A DNA stretch of 64,000 nt from CALJDF01 sp038121105 (GCA_038121105.1 JAYONB010000001.1:62001-126000), one strand, 5' to 3'; positions 51,645 through 61,831 are shown, counted from the stretch's first letter. The notes: generated by a model not told the origin, from the sequence alone. Translations and numbers: made by a program.

Positions 51645-53606
51645 ATGACCGACCTTTTCGAAACCGGCGGCAAAGGCCGCGGCAAGTCTTATTCAGCCAA
51701 GGATATCGAGGTCCTCGAAGGCCTTGAGCCTGTGCGTCGGCGTCCCGCCATGTATATCGGCGGCACCGGCGAAGACGGCCTCCACCACCTAGCTGCCGAG
51801 GTCGTCGACAATGCCATGGACGAGGTTTTGGCCGGCGCCGCGACCCGAATCGAAGTCGAACTGAACCCCGACGGATCGTTGACCGTACGCGATAATGGGC
51901 GTGGTATCCCGGTCGACCCTCACCCCAAGTTCAAGAACAAATCCGCGCTCGAAGTGATCCTGACGACGCTGCATTCGGGCGGCAAATTCTCGAGCAAGGC
52001 CTACGAAACCTCGGGCGGTCTTCATGGCGTGGGGGTCTCGGTCGTCAACGCGCTGTCGGATCGCCTCAGCGTCGAGGTCGCGCGCGACAAGAAAATCTGG
52101 ACGCAGCAATACGTGCGAGGCAAGCCAAAAGGGAAGCTGACCTCCAAGCCGATCAAGAACCGTCGCGGAACCACGATCACGTTTCACCCCGATCCCGACA
52201 TTTTCGGCGAGGACGCGGAGCTGAAACCCGTAAAGCTTTATCGGCTTGCACGCTCGAAGGCCTATTTGTTCAGCGGCGTCGAAATCCGTTGGAAATGCGA
52301 CCCCAAGATCATCGGCAAGACGGACGTTCCGACGGAAGCGACATTCCACTTTCCTGGCGGCTTGGTCGATGCGCTTGCGGAAGAAATCGGCAAGCGAGAA
52401 ACCGTCACGCCCGAGCCGTTCACCGGTGAAGCCTCTTTCAATGGTTCGGGACGGGTCGAATGGGCCATCAGTTGGCCCGACGATGGTCAGGCGTTCGTCA
52501 GCACGTATTGCAACACCGTACCGACGCCGCAGGGCGGAACCCACGAATCAGGGATGCGGAGCGCGCTCACCCGCAGCCTGAAAGCCTACGGCGCCATGGT
52601 GAAGCGCAAGGGCGCCAATCAATTCACCACGGAGGACGTCAGTGGCGGGGCCGCGCTCATCGTGTCGTTGTTTATCTCCGAGCCCCAGTTCCAAGGCCAA
52701 ACGAAAGAAAAGTTGGTCAGCGTCGAGGCAGCGAAACTCGTTGAAAACGCCGTCAAGGACCACTTCGACCATTGGCTGACCGGAAACTCCGAGGCGGCCA
52801 ACGAACTTCTCGACTATGTCGGCGAACGTGCCGACGAACGTCTCCGCCGACGCCAAGAAAAAGATGTCTCGCGACAAAGCGCAAAACGCAAACTGCGGCT
52901 CCCCGGCAAGCTGTCGGATTGCACGGCCAGCCAAGCCGAAGGGACCGAGATTTTCTTAGTTGAGGGTGATTCGGCCGGAGGCTCCGCCAAACAGGCCCGC
53001 GACCGGCGCTTGCAAGCCGTCCTGCCCCTGCGCGGCAAGATCCTCAATGTCGCCAGCGCCGGCGTCAGCAAGATCCAGGAAAACCAAGAAATCGCCAATA
53101 TCATCCAAGCGCTGGGATGCGGGATCGGCGAGAAATACAACGAAAAAGCGCTGCGCTATGACCGCGTCATCATCATGACCGACGCCGATGTGGATGGCGC
53201 GCACATTGCGTCGTTGCTGATCACGTTCTTTTTTCGCGTGATGCCCCAGCTAATCCAAGATGGCCACGTTTTCCTTGCCCAACCACCGCTCTATCGCCTC
53301 GCACAAGGCGGTACGGTCTTCTACGCCCGGGACGATGCGCACCGCGAAGAATTACTCAAGACGGCCTTCTCTTCGCGCGGTAAGATCGAGATCAGCCGAT
53401 TTAAAGGCTTAGGAGAAATGCCGACCGCGCAGCTCCGCGAAACGACGATGGACCCCGCCAAGCGTACGCTGTTACGTGTCACGATTGGGGAGAACGAACG
53501 GCGAAAGACCGACAAATTCGTCGAGAGTTTGATGGGGCGCAAACCGGAAAACCGCCTGTCGTTTATCCAGGAGAATGCCGCGGATGTAGCGGCCCTCGAT
53601 ATCTAA
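51645..53606 (+). CDS. parE: DNA topoisomerase IV subunit B (ParE)
   Basis: ATPase subunit of topoisomerase IV, 653 residues. The GHKL ATPase motifs are RRPAMYIGG, EVVDNAMDEV, VRDNGRGIPVD and GGLHGVGVSVVNALS. The TOPRIM domain has EGDSAGGSAKQARDRRLQA and MTDADVDGAHIASL. The short length without the 170-residue GyrB insertion, and the PLRGKILNV stretch, favour ParE over GyrB. Confidence 0.94.
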   Translation: MTDLFETGGKGRGKSYSAKDIEVLEGLEPVRRRPAMYIGGTGEDGLHHLAAEVVDNAMDEVLAGAATRIEVELNPDGSLTVRDNGRGIPVDPHPKFKNKSALEVILTTLHSGGKFSSKAYETSGGLHGVGVSVVNALSDRLSVEVARDKKIWTQQYVRGKPKGKLTSKPIKNRRGTTITFHPDPDIFGEDAELKPVKLYRLARSKAYLFSGVEIRWKCDPKIIGKTDVPTEATFHFPGGLVDALAEEIGKRETVTPEPFTGEASFNGSGRVEWAISWPDDGQAFVSTYCNTVPTPQGGTHESGMRSALTRSLKAYGAMVKRKGANQFTTEDVSGGAALIVSLFISEPQFQGQTKEKLVSVEAAKLVENAVKDHFDHWLTGNSEAANELLDYVGERADERLRRRQEKDVSRQSAKRKLRLPGKLSDCTASQAEGTEIFLVEGDSAGGSAKQARDRRLQAVLPLRGKILNVASAGVSKIQENQEIANIIQALGCGIGEKYNEKALRYDRVIIMTDADVDGAHIASLLITFFFRVMPQLIQDGHVFLAQPPLYRLAQGGTVFYARDDAHREELLKTAFSSRGKIEISRFKGLGEMPTAQLRETTMDPAKRTLLRVTIGENERRKTDKFVESLMGRKPENRLSFIQENAADVAALDI

Positions 53607-53637
53607 CTGCGGCACGGCCGCAAGGGAGTGACGCGAG

Positions 53638-54198
53638 ATGTTTAAACAAGCCGCCATTCTTACATTGGCCGTCTTCGCGGTCACCGCTTGCACGGGGACA
53701 ACAGGAGGCGTCGTCGGATCACGCAGCAGCGACCGTTTGTCCCCTTTCTACGCGCCTTCCTTGGTCAGCTATGAAGCGCAAGATGGCCGATTTCCGTTGG
53801 TGGTCCGTGGCAATCCGTTTGGCGGTGTCCCGCAAGCACAACTAGAGCAAACGCTCCATCGCGATATGAGAACACCCGCTTGGGCGCCGCGAGCGCAATT
53901 CGTCCGCGACGACCGGGCCGAGGCGGGCGACGGGCTACGCCTTGTCGTGGTGTTCAATCCGGTGACCTCGATCGATTTCCGCGCGATTTGCGGCGACGTG
54001 TCAGGTGTCGGCTCGACCGGGCCCGGCAACCAGACAACCATCCGAATGGCATTTTGCGACGGCCCGCAAACGATGAGCGACGTCACTTATCGTTTCGGCT
54101 CGGCAACCGACGATCAGAGCGCGACGTTAATCGGCGCATTGAATAACGCCGTCGCGCGCGCGTTGCCGTTCGTGGACGTGGCCGGGGAAAATCTGTGA
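53638..54198 (+). CDS. Lipoprotein of unknown function, trio member 1
   Basis: 186 residues with signal peptide and lipobox VTAC. Mature-protein blocks shared with the two following proteins: PLVVRGNPFG, LRLVVVFNPV, a cysteine in RAICGD and another in MAFCDG. These suggest one small domain with a conserved cysteine pair. AAGGGAG precedes the ATG. The gene begins 31 bp after parE and could be transcribed with it. No known family was recognised. Confidence 0.75.
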   Translation: MFKQAAILTLAVFAVTACTGTTGGVVGSRSSDRLSPFYAPSLVSYEAQDGRFPLVVRGNPFGGVPQAQLEQTLHRDMRTPAWAPRAQFVRDDRAEAGDGLRLVVVFNPVTSIDFRAICGDVSGVGSTGPGNQTTIRMAFCDGPQTMSDVTYRFGSATDDQSATLIGALNNAVARALPFVDVAGENL

Positions 54199-54275
54199 GA
54201 TTGACGCTCGGGCCACAGGGGCCCATTTGTTAGCCACGGGGAATCGCTGACGGGCCGAATGAAGGAGTGTTGCCC

Positions 54276-54854
54276 ATGCGCCGTTTCCGCCTCGGGCTGA
54301 TTGCCGTTTTTGTCGCATCCCTCACCGCTTGTTCGACATCCGATATCGTGATCTCGGGCTATGGCGCCGGGGGCCTGCCCTACGACCCGAGCTATGTCCG
54401 ATACATGTTGGGGCAAGGTGATATCCCCCTGGAGATCCATGGGAACCCCTCGACGCTGAGCGATGACGCATTCATTGAACTCGTAGAAAGCCGATTACGG
54501 CTCGACCCTGCGTTCGGTCGCGCCGCTTTTAGAACCGATCCAACGACGAAGAACCGCCATCCTTTCCGGGTCGTTCTGGTTTTCAATGCCGACAACACGC
54601 GAATCGATCCCAACTTTGTATGCCGGGGCGAAGGCGTTGAAAACGCCGGTGGCGTCAACACGACCCTTCATGTGCGTGGCGTGTTCTGCGACCGAACGAC
54701 GGTCCTGTCGACAAACAGCGGCTTGGCCAATACGCCCGACGATTTCAACGGCAAACGATTCGGTCGTCTGCTGGACCTGCTTCTCTTCGAAATGATGCCC
54801 GCCGAAGGCAACCGCGATGTCGACGAAAACTGCCCCAACACCGCAACCTGTTGA
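54276..54854 (+). CDS. Lipoprotein of unknown function, trio member 2
   Basis: 192 residues with signal peptide and lipobox LTAC. Shared blocks are PLEIHGNPST, FRVVLVFNAD, PNFVCRGEG and VRGVFCDR. A C-terminal extension (NRDVDENCPNTATC) adds two further cysteines. The ATG at 54276 has GAAGGAG at 8 bp and is preferred to GTG or TTG codons just upstream. The last 38 bp overlap the start of trio member 3 in another frame. Confidence 0.75.
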   Translation: MRRFRLGLIAVFVASLTACSTSDIVISGYGAGGLPYDPSYVRYMLGQGDIPLEIHGNPSTLSDDAFIELVESRLRLDPAFGRAAFRTDPTTKNRHPFRVVLVFNADNTRIDPNFVCRGEGVENAGGVNTTLHVRGVFCDRTTVLSTNSGLANTPDDFNGKRFGRLLDLLLFEMMPAEGNRDVDENCPNTATC

Positions 54855-55536
54855 GCCGCGAGTCGGTCGGGGACGCGCGTTTGTCGGCGCCTGCGTCATG
54901 GGCATCGGTCTTGCCGGCTGTGCCGCCCTCAATCCCGTGTATACGGACTCGGGCGGTGGTCCGGGACCGAATTACGATCGCGACCGGATGGTCAGTGTCG
55001 TCAACGACGGCCCAATCCCTTTGGAAATCCTCGGCAACCCTAGCGATCTCCCAGCACCAGACTTCGAGCGCCTCACGGTTCAACGCATACGGTTAGTCCC
55101 TGTTTGGGGACCGCATCGATTCTCGATAGACCCCGAGACAACACCGACGCACGGCTATCGTATCGTTTTGGCCTTCAATCCGACGCTCGACCCGGCCAAC
55201 ACGCCGGCAGAGCAGAAAGATGCCGCACCGGACGCTACGGAACGCCACGGAATCCAGCTCTGCAACGGCAGCATGGAAACCCATGCCGACGGCCCCTACC
55301 CACCCCTCCCCATCAAAAGGCTGGAACGGTTCCGCGCACGCCCCGATCAAGTGTGGCCGAAATACCTCGCCGAGCGGCTGTTGGTGCGGGGCGCGCTGTG
55401 CCTCGGTGACGTACCGATCACGACGGGGTTCGTCGAGCGAAACGCGTTAGAGGAATACGACGATCCCGAGTTTGAACAGGTGCTTTCGCTCCTGTTGTAT
55501 CGGCTGATGCCCTATCGAGACGCCCCTAAAGGCTGA
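54817..55536 (+). CDS. Lipoprotein of unknown function, trio member 3
   Basis: 239 residues. A basic N-terminus (EPRVGRGR), hydrophobic segment and lipobox LAGC follow about 20 Thr/Pro-rich residues, so the true start may lie a little downstream of the ATG at 54817. Shared blocks are PLEILGNPSD, YRIVLAFNPT, IQLCNGSM and VRGALCLGD. An insertion of about 45 residues between the FN block and the last cysteine block makes it longer than its neighbours. Confidence 0.75.
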   Translation: MSTKTAPTPQPVEPRVGRGRAFVGACVMGIGLAGCAALNPVYTDSGGGPGPNYDRDRMVSVVNDGPIPLEILGNPSDLPAPDFERLTVQRIRLVPVWGPHRFSIDPETTPTHGYRIVLAFNPTLDPANTPAEQKDAAPDATERHGIQLCNGSMETHADGPYPPLPIKRLERFRARPDQVWPKYLAERLLVRGALCLGDVPITTGFVERNALEEYDDPEFEQVLSLLLYRLMPYRDAPKG

Positions 55537-55551
55537 CGGAGGTTCAATCCG

Positions 55552-56256
55552 CTATTGTCTGGAGCTTGTCAGCCATGCCGCCAGCAGGTCTGTGACGGCC
55601 TCGGGCTCCTCCATGGTCGAGAGATGACCGCAGTTGGGTAGCAGGTGGTACGTTGCGCCCGGCACAAGGTCGGCGATCTCGGCCATCACCTCGGGCGGCG
55701 TGATCGCATCCTCGGCACCGCCGAGGACGACGGTCGGGCACCGGATATCGCGCAACGTGGGACGCCCATCGATACGCCCCATGATGGCGGTCTGTTGGCG
55801 AACAAAACCGGCCTGCCCCACGTCCTCCGCCATCGCGGTAATCCGCCCGACGAGAAGGGTGTCGTCCAGACGATCGGGATGGATCAGGAGGGGTAGCAAG
55901 CGCGGCGTGACACCTTTGAACTTTCCTTGCGTCGAAAGCGCGATGAGCCCTCGCCTGCGCGCTTTCTGCTCGTCCGAATCCGGTCGGGCCGAGGTATCCA
56001 ATAGGGCCAGCCGCGAGACGCGATCGGGTGCCTGACGCATGACCTCCTGGGCGACATAGCCGCCCATCGAAAGTCCTGCGAGCGCGAATTCCCTCGGTGC
56101 CTGGGCCAAGAGGCGCTGGGCCATCCCGGCAATGGTGTCGTCCTGGGTGACGTCGGCCACCGTAATCTCCGCGATATGCGCGAGATTCGCGCTCTGGTGC
56201 GCCCACAATTCCCGGTTGCAAAGAAGGCCTGGGATCAGAACCAAATGTGATGACAC
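55552..56256 (-). CDS. Alpha/beta-hydrolase fold protein
   Basis: 234 residues. The nucleophile elbow is LAGLSMGGYVAQE, the acid is probably Asp in LGGAEDAITPPEVM, and the histidine is in NCGHLSTMEEPEAV. HLVLIPGLLCNRELW near the start forms the oxyanion-hole strand. Typical for small esterases or C-C hydrolases; the substrate is unknown. The start is GTG at 56256 with GAGGGA upstream. It is divergent from the helicase gene. Confidence 0.88.
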   Translation of the reverse strand: MSSHLVLIPGLLCNRELWAHQSANLAHIAEITVADVTQDDTIAGMAQRLLAQAPREFALAGLSMGGYVAQEVMRQAPDRVSRLALLDTSARPDSDEQKARRRGLIALSTQGKFKGVTPRLLPLLIHPDRLDDTLLVGRITAMAEDVGQAGFVRQQTAIMGRIDGRPTLRDIRCPTVVLGGAEDAITPPEVMAEIADLVPGATYHLLPNCGHLSTMEEPEAVTDLLAAWLTSSRQ

Positions 56257-56423
56257 GTCGTTGTTCCCTCGGCTCGCGGGCTCTCGGATGCCGGCTCAAG
56301 CGTTTGACCTGGCCCCCGTCCGGCGAAAAGACGGCCCCGCCAATTGACCGCCCCCCACAATTAAGGTATCGCTGCGCCCAATGAGGTCATACACACGACC
56401 GCTTACGCAAGTCACGGGTTTTC

Positions 56424-57977
56424 ATGAGTTTTTCGGAACTCGGGCTTAGCGACGAAGCCCTGAGGGCAGTCGGCGACGCCGGCTACCACCAGCCAACTCC
56501 CATTCAGCAACAGGCGATCCCCATCGTCCTGCAGGGTCGCGATGTGCTGGGCACCGCCCAAACCGGCACGGGTAAGACCGCGTCTTTCACGTTACCGCTG
56601 ATCGACATTCTAGCAGCGGGCCGAGCCAAGGCGCGGATGCCGCGTTCGTTGATCCTGGAACCGACGCGCGAACTCGCCGCGCAGGTACAAGACAGCTTCA
56701 ACGTGTACGGCAAGTATCACAAGTTGACCGTCGCGCTGCTGATCGGCGGGGTGCGGATGGAAGAGCAAGTCCGCCTCATCGACCGCGGGGTCGACGTATT
56801 GATCGCAACCCCCGGCCGGTTGCTGGATCACGCCCAAAATGGCGGTTTGTTGCTGGGCGGGCTCAAGGTTCTGGTGATCGACGAAGCCGATCGCATGCTC
56901 GACATGGGATTCATTCCTGACGTCGAGACCATCGTCAAACTTGCACCGCCGTTGCGGCAAACGTTGCTGTTTTCGGCAACCATGCCGAAAGAGATTCGCG
57001 GCTTGGCTGATCGCTTCTTGCACAATCCGAAAGAGGTTTCTGTAGCGCCCCCCGCCTCACCTGCCGAAACTGTCGACCAATTACTGATCTACGTCGATGC
57101 TGCCGACAAGCGGGCCGCGTTGCGATCGCTTCTGGAACAGTACGAGGTGCCGAGCGCCCTGGTGTTCTGCAACCGTAAACGCGATATCGGCGTGCTAACC
57201 CGGTCGCTTAAGAAGCACGGGTACGATGCCCTTGAGTTGCACGGCGATATGTCTCAGCCGGCACGCACCGAAACACTTGAGAGATTCAAACGTGGCGAGT
57301 TCAAGCTGCTGGTGTGCAGCGACGTCGCAGCTCGCGGCCTCGACATTCAAGGATTACCGTTCGTCTTTCTGTACGATGTCCCGACCCACGCGGAGGACTA
57401 CGTTCACCGGATCGGTCGCACGGGACGGGCCGGGATGGTCGGTCGGGCTATCACGCTCGCCACGCACGAAGAAGCTAAATACGTCGGCCAAGTCGAAACC
57501 CTGATTGGGCGCCCCATTCCGCTGGGCAGTCTGCCGGAGTTCGAACAAGCCGAGCCCGATGCCGAAGAGAAGAGCGGCAAACGCCGTGGCCGCGGGCGCT
57601 CGAAAAGCGAGGGACGCCGGGCGAAAGCGGCGACCAAGCCGCCCACCGAAGATAGCGCATCGGACACATCAGACGCCCCGCCGGAAGCTAAGACCGAGAC
57701 ACCGGGCACCGAAGCCGAGCCCCCATCCAAACCGCGCAGTCGCCGACGGCGCAGCCGCAAGGACGAGGCGCCGCGTGAGGAAAAACAGGCGGAGACCACA
57801 TCCGAGGCCAAACCGGCGACGCCGAACAAATCTCCTCGGTCGCGCAAAGACCTCGACGACAAACCAGTTGTCGGCCTCGGCGATCATGTGCCGGCGTTCC
57901 TCATGGCGGGCGCGCCCGCCTCTGCCGATGGCGACGTCAAAGAGAAAAAGCCGCGCCGTCGACGCAAATCGACCTAA
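56424..57977 (+). CDS. DEAD-box RNA helicase with basic low-complexity tail
   Basis: 517 residues, RhlE-like. Motifs in order: Q motif (PTPIQQQAIP), AQTGTGKT, PTRELAAQ, TPGRLLDH, DEADRMLDMGF, SATMP, ARGLDIQG and HRIGRTGRAG. After residue 385 comes a disordered tail of about 130 residues alternating Lys/Arg runs with Glu/Pro/Ala/Thr, ending in PRRRRKS, likely to hold RNA or other proteins. Alphaproteobacterial homologues often carry such tails. A 19-bp gap separates it from the enoyl-CoA hydratase gene. Confidence 0.94.
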   Translation: MSFSELGLSDEALRAVGDAGYHQPTPIQQQAIPIVLQGRDVLGTAQTGTGKTASFTLPLIDILAAGRAKARMPRSLILEPTRELAAQVQDSFNVYGKYHKLTVALLIGGVRMEEQVRLIDRGVDVLIATPGRLLDHAQNGGLLLGGLKVLVIDEADRMLDMGFIPDVETIVKLAPPLRQTLLFSATMPKEIRGLADRFLHNPKEVSVAPPASPAETVDQLLIYVDAADKRAALRSLLEQYEVPSALVFCNRKRDIGVLTRSLKKHGYDALELHGDMSQPARTETLERFKRGEFKLLVCSDVAARGLDIQGLPFVFLYDVPTHAEDYVHRIGRTGRAGMVGRAITLATHEEAKYVGQVETLIGRPIPLGSLPEFEQAEPDAEEKSGKRRGRGRSKSEGRRAKAATKPPTEDSASDTSDAPPEAKTETPGTEAEPPSKPRSRRRRSRKDEAPREEKQAETTSEAKPATPNKSPRSRKDLDDKPVVGLGDHVPAFLMAGAPASADGDVKEKKPRRRRKST

Positions 57978-57996
57978 CCAAAACCGAGGCAGCTAA

Positions 57997-58788
57997 ATGA
58001 CTTCACAATCACAGGCGGACTCTGAGATTTTGGTCGACGGACCGACCGCGGGCGTGCTCACGCTGACGCTCAACCGCCCCAAGGTAAAGAACGCCTTCTC
58101 GAATTCGTTGCTGGGACGCCTACGTACGCTGCTGCAAGAGGCCGACCAAAACGATGACATCCGATGCGTCCTGATCACCGGCGGACCCGAGGTTTTTGCG
58201 GCGGGCTCGGACATCAGTCAATTGCAGGACCGACCCATGTACGGTGGGGTTGCCGACGAACGTTTCGACAACTGGGATGCCATGGAGCGGTTCTCCAAAC
58301 CGGTCGTGGCGGCTGTCAACGGTTATGCGCTAGGTGGGGGTTGCGAACTCGCGATGCTCGCCGACATCGTCATTGCCGGTGACACGGCGAAGTTCGGGCT
58401 GCCTGAGGTTCGGCTCGGCTTGTTTCCCGGTCTGGGCGGAACGCAGCGTTTCATCCGCGAAGTCGGCAAGTCGGTCGCGATGAAAGTGATCCTGGCCGCC
58501 GAATTCATCGATGCCGAGGAAGCGTATCGCCTGGGGCTTGCCGCCGAGGTCGTGCCGGCGACGGAGACCATCTCACGCGCCACCGAACTGGCGACCAAAA
58601 TTGCCAGCATGGCGCCTCTCGCTGCGCGAGTGGCCAAGCAAACCATTCTTCAGGCCTACGAAACCCACCTGAGCGCCGGATTGGCGTACGAGCGCAAATC
58701 TAACCTGTCGCTCTACCCCAGCGCGGACAAGGCCGAGGGAATTGCGGCCTTCCTGGAAAAACGCAAGCCCAATTGGCAGGGAAAGTAG
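57997..58788 (+). CDS. Enoyl-CoA hydratase/isomerase family protein
   Basis: 263-residue crotonase-fold protein. Oxyanion-hole elements are AAGSDISQL and GYALGGGCELAMLADIVIAG. The two catalytic glutamate positions are in LPEVRLGLFPGLGGTQ (Glu kept) and the preceding CELAM (Glu kept), so hydratase activity is likely. It starts 19 bp after the helicase stop. Confidence 0.93.
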   Translation: MTSQSQADSEILVDGPTAGVLTLTLNRPKVKNAFSNSLLGRLRTLLQEADQNDDIRCVLITGGPEVFAAGSDISQLQDRPMYGGVADERFDNWDAMERFSKPVVAAVNGYALGGGCELAMLADIVIAGDTAKFGLPEVRLGLFPGLGGTQRFIREVGKSVAMKVILAAEFIDAEEAYRLGLAAEVVPATETISRATELATKIASMAPLAARVAKQTILQAYETHLSAGLAYERKSNLSLYPSADKAEGIAAFLEKRKPNWQGK

Positions 58789-58909
58789 CGCTAAGCGCCC
58801 ATCACGCGATTTAACAGTTTATTGTGCAACCGCAGAACGACACCATGCTAGAATCCTGCGGATACGCTAGCCATGGCGGTGCGGGGCCACGCCGCCGCCA
58901 GGATGGACG

Positions 58910-61525
58910 ATGACCGATTCCGCGACTCGAAAATGGCCCCTTGGCAGACATCTCGGGTTCCTGACCTCGCCTCTCTTCCTCGCGACCGTCGCCGTTGCCG
59001 GCGTCATGTTCGTGGGTGGGCTGACGCTTTGGAACGGGCGCGTCGACGCCGAGCGCGAAGCATTGGTCTACGTCGAAAACCATGCCCAGATCGTCGAGGA
59101 GCACGCCCGTCAAGCGGTACGGGAGGTCGTGCAACCGCTGGCCATGTCGGTGGGGTTCTTGGAATCGCTCGATCTCATCGAGGGGCGACCACAACTTGAT
59201 ACCTTCGCCTCGAGGATTGCTTCCTCCTCGCCCCGCATCGACCGTTTCGCCATCTACGACGCCTATGGCCAAGTGATCGCCGGCAACGGCGACGACATAT
59301 TGTCGCCGTCCGAAACCAACTTCGGACCGGAGACAGCAAACCGAGGAAACCGGTTCGTCGTTAGCGCCAATAGCCGGTTCGTGCTGATCGACCTACCCTA
59401 CTTTGGGTCCAATGGAAATCCAGGCGGTATTGTTCGCGCCGGTATTGCCAAGCAGTACTTCGAAGACTTTTACAAAACGATCAATATTCGCGAGGGCAGC
59501 GACGTCGGCATCGCTCTGCCCGGCGGCGCCGGGTTGGTTCGCCAAGGCATGCTGTATTCGGACGCAGATATGCCCGCCCCAACAGTCCAGTTGGGGGGCG
59601 ACCAAGAAGTTCATGCGATGCTCGTGTCGGTCGGCGGCGTCGATCGGTTTGAAGCCTATCGTCGCCTACCGGATATTCCGATCTTGGTTTTTTCGGCGCT
59701 GGATGCGAGCGCGGTGTTTGCCCCCTGGTGGCGGAACCTACGGCTGTTCGTCATCATTGTCGGCCTTATCGCGGTGCCGCTATTGGTCCTCGGTCGCCTA
59801 ATCCTCAGAACGCAGCGACGCCAACGATGGTTGGCGACGATCGTCGAATCCTCGGGCGAAGCCATTCTCAGCCGGACCCGCGACGGTCATATCGCGAGTT
59901 GGAACCGAGGGGCCGAACGCCTTTTCGGCTACAGCGCGAAGGAGATCCTCGGCCGCCACATTTCCGTTTTGTGGCGGACCGACGAGGCGACAAAGCTCAC
60001 GCAAGAGGCCGAGCGACTGAACGCCGGCAGCCATCACTATTCCGAAAGTACGGTAAGGGTAAGACGAGACGGGTCCGAGGTGAGCGTCGCCATCACGGGC
60101 GCACCGATCCTCGACGGCGCGAACCGGATTATCGGCGCAGCTATTACGGCGCGCGACATCAGTGAAGAAAAGGAAGTCGAAGAGCGGTTATACCGACTGG
60201 CCTATCTCGACTCGCTGGTCGACCTGCCCAACCGCGCGCTGCTGGAGGAAAAACTTGCCGAAGCGGTCAAATCGAGCGTCGAAAACGACACGTTAATGGC
60301 ATTCCACTATATCGACCTCGATCATTTCAAAGACGTAAACGATAGTTTTGGGCACCAAGTTGGCGACAAGATGCTGAGAAGCGTCGCGCGCCGGGTTACC
60401 GAGGTAACACCCAACAACGACGTCGTCGGTCGGCTCGGCGGCGACGAGTTCGGCATTATCCAGTCGGCAATAGACGATGATGGTGATGCGACGCACTTGG
60501 CCGAACGTCTCCTCGAGCGCATCGCAGCTCCGTTCCGCATTGAGGGCCGGCAAATCGGCGCGGGCGCCAGCATCGGTACGGCCCTAATCGACCTTGAAGA
60601 GGCAAGATCAATTGAACCGATCGAAGCCGCGCGAAACTTGTTACAGCGCGCCGAAATTGCGCTTTACGAAGCCAAAACAGGTGGTCGGCGCCAGCATAGC
60701 TATTATGCCGACCACCATGGCGACCGGATTCGGCGCAAAATGGAAATTCAGGAAGCACTTACGCGGGCGGTTCGTGAAGGGGGCCTTGAACTCCACTACC
60801 AGCCACAGGTCGATCTTGGCACCGGCAAGATCTTCGGGGCCGAGGCGTTGGTGCGCTGGACCGATGCAAAAATTGGCCAACAGTCCCCCAGCGAATTCAT
60901 CAAGATTGCCGAGCAAAGCGGTTTGATCGTCGAGTTAGGTGCGTGGGTTTTGCGACAAGCGTGTGCGACCGCCGTGGCTTGGCCGGACCGTAAGTTCCGG
61001 GTTTCGGTCAACGTCTCAGCGGAGCAACTGCGGCGTGGCGGTTTTTTCGATCTCATTCGCGATACGCTGAACGAAACCGGCCTACCACCCGAACGGTTGG
61101 AACTCGAGCTGACAGAGTCCGCGTTGTTCCAAAACAGCGAAGACGTGACCAGCCTACTTTGGGCACTACGAGCCCTGGGCGTACGCCTGGCGGTCGATGA
61201 CTTTGGGACGGGCTATTCGACACTGAGCTACTTCAAGGACTTCCCGGTCGACAAGCTCAAGGTCGATCGAAGCTTCCTTGAAGGCCTGAGCTCAGGTAGT
61301 CGCGCGCTTAGTATCGTGCGCGCCGCCGCAGCAATGGCCGAAGGGCTGAATCTAGATCTCGTCGCAGAGGGCGTCGAGACCGAACTCCAACGCGACCTCC
61401 TCCGTCAAGTCGGGGTGCCCCGCGGCCAAGGATATCTTTTCTCCCGCCCGGTGCCGTCGGAGGAACTGGTTCAACAGGCCAGCGAAGGCGCCAAGATCGT
61501 TCATCTCGGCGCAAGATCGGAATAA
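58910..61525 (+). CDS. Membrane sensor with PAS, GGDEF and EAL domains
   Basis: 871 residues. A membrane helix (17-42), a periplasmic sensor of about 235 residues, a second helix (about 281-303), PAS (about 310-430), GGDEF (about 435-600) and EAL (about 620-860). The GGDEF site is intact (RLGGDEFGI). The EAL domain keeps GAEALVRW, ELTES, DDFGTGYS and KVDRSF, so both cyclic-di-GMP synthesis and breakdown are possible in principle. The periplasmic part has no recognised ligand motif; it resembles Cache-like domains in position. Confidence 0.93.
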   Translation: MTDSATRKWPLGRHLGFLTSPLFLATVAVAGVMFVGGLTLWNGRVDAEREALVYVENHAQIVEEHARQAVREVVQPLAMSVGFLESLDLIEGRPQLDTFASRIASSSPRIDRFAIYDAYGQVIAGNGDDILSPSETNFGPETANRGNRFVVSANSRFVLIDLPYFGSNGNPGGIVRAGIAKQYFEDFYKTINIREGSDVGIALPGGAGLVRQGMLYSDADMPAPTVQLGGDQEVHAMLVSVGGVDRFEAYRRLPDIPILVFSALDASAVFAPWWRNLRLFVIIVGLIAVPLLVLGRLILRTQRRQRWLATIVESSGEAILSRTRDGHIASWNRGAERLFGYSAKEILGRHISVLWRTDEATKLTQEAERLNAGSHHYSESTVRVRRDGSEVSVAITGAPILDGANRIIGAAITARDISEEKEVEERLYRLAYLDSLVDLPNRALLEEKLAEAVKSSVENDTLMAFHYIDLDHFKDVNDSFGHQVGDKMLRSVARRVTEVTPNNDVVGRLGGDEFGIIQSAIDDDGDATHLAERLLERIAAPFRIEGRQIGAGASIGTALIDLEEARSIEPIEAARNLLQRAEIALYEAKTGGRRQHSYYADHHGDRIRRKMEIQEALTRAVREGGLELHYQPQVDLGTGKIFGAEALVRWTDAKIGQQSPSEFIKIAEQSGLIVELGAWVLRQACATAVAWPDRKFRVSVNVSAEQLRRGGFFDLIRDTLNETGLPPERLELELTESALFQNSEDVTSLLWALRALGVRLAVDDFGTGYSTLSYFKDFPVDKLKVDRSFLEGLSSGSRALSIVRAAAAMAEGLNLDLVAEGVETELQRDLLRQVGVPRGQGYLFSRPVPSEELVQQASEGAKIVHLGARSE

Positions 61526-61831
61526 TCCCCGAACGACCGGACCACCCCTCGCCAATGTTCAGCCGACCGAACTGACGTCTGTGGCCCTCGGCGCTGAACG
61601 CCGCAGTTTACCTAGGTTTTGGCGATTTTTCTTGTATTTCAACGCGATAAGGTCCATCTAAAGGGCGTAGCGCCACGCACCTCACCGTCAAGAGAAGCGG
61701 ATGACTGGCGGCGTTATGGATGCCAAGAACCCGGCCTCGGTTGACCCGGCCGCCGCCATAAAGCCCGGCGGCCATACGACGAAGTTCTGCACCGGCCAGG
61801 CCCAAGAAACCGCCAAGCGGAGGACACCACG
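61526..61831. other. Intergenic region after the GGDEF-EAL gene
   Basis: 306 bp. A 5-bp stem (CGGCG/CGCCG, 61589-61603) followed by TTTACC may be a weak terminator. A frame from the ATG at 61701 is open on the plus strand, but its product is not protein-like and it overlaps the zinc-ribbon gene. I see no convincing gene. Confidence 0.4.
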
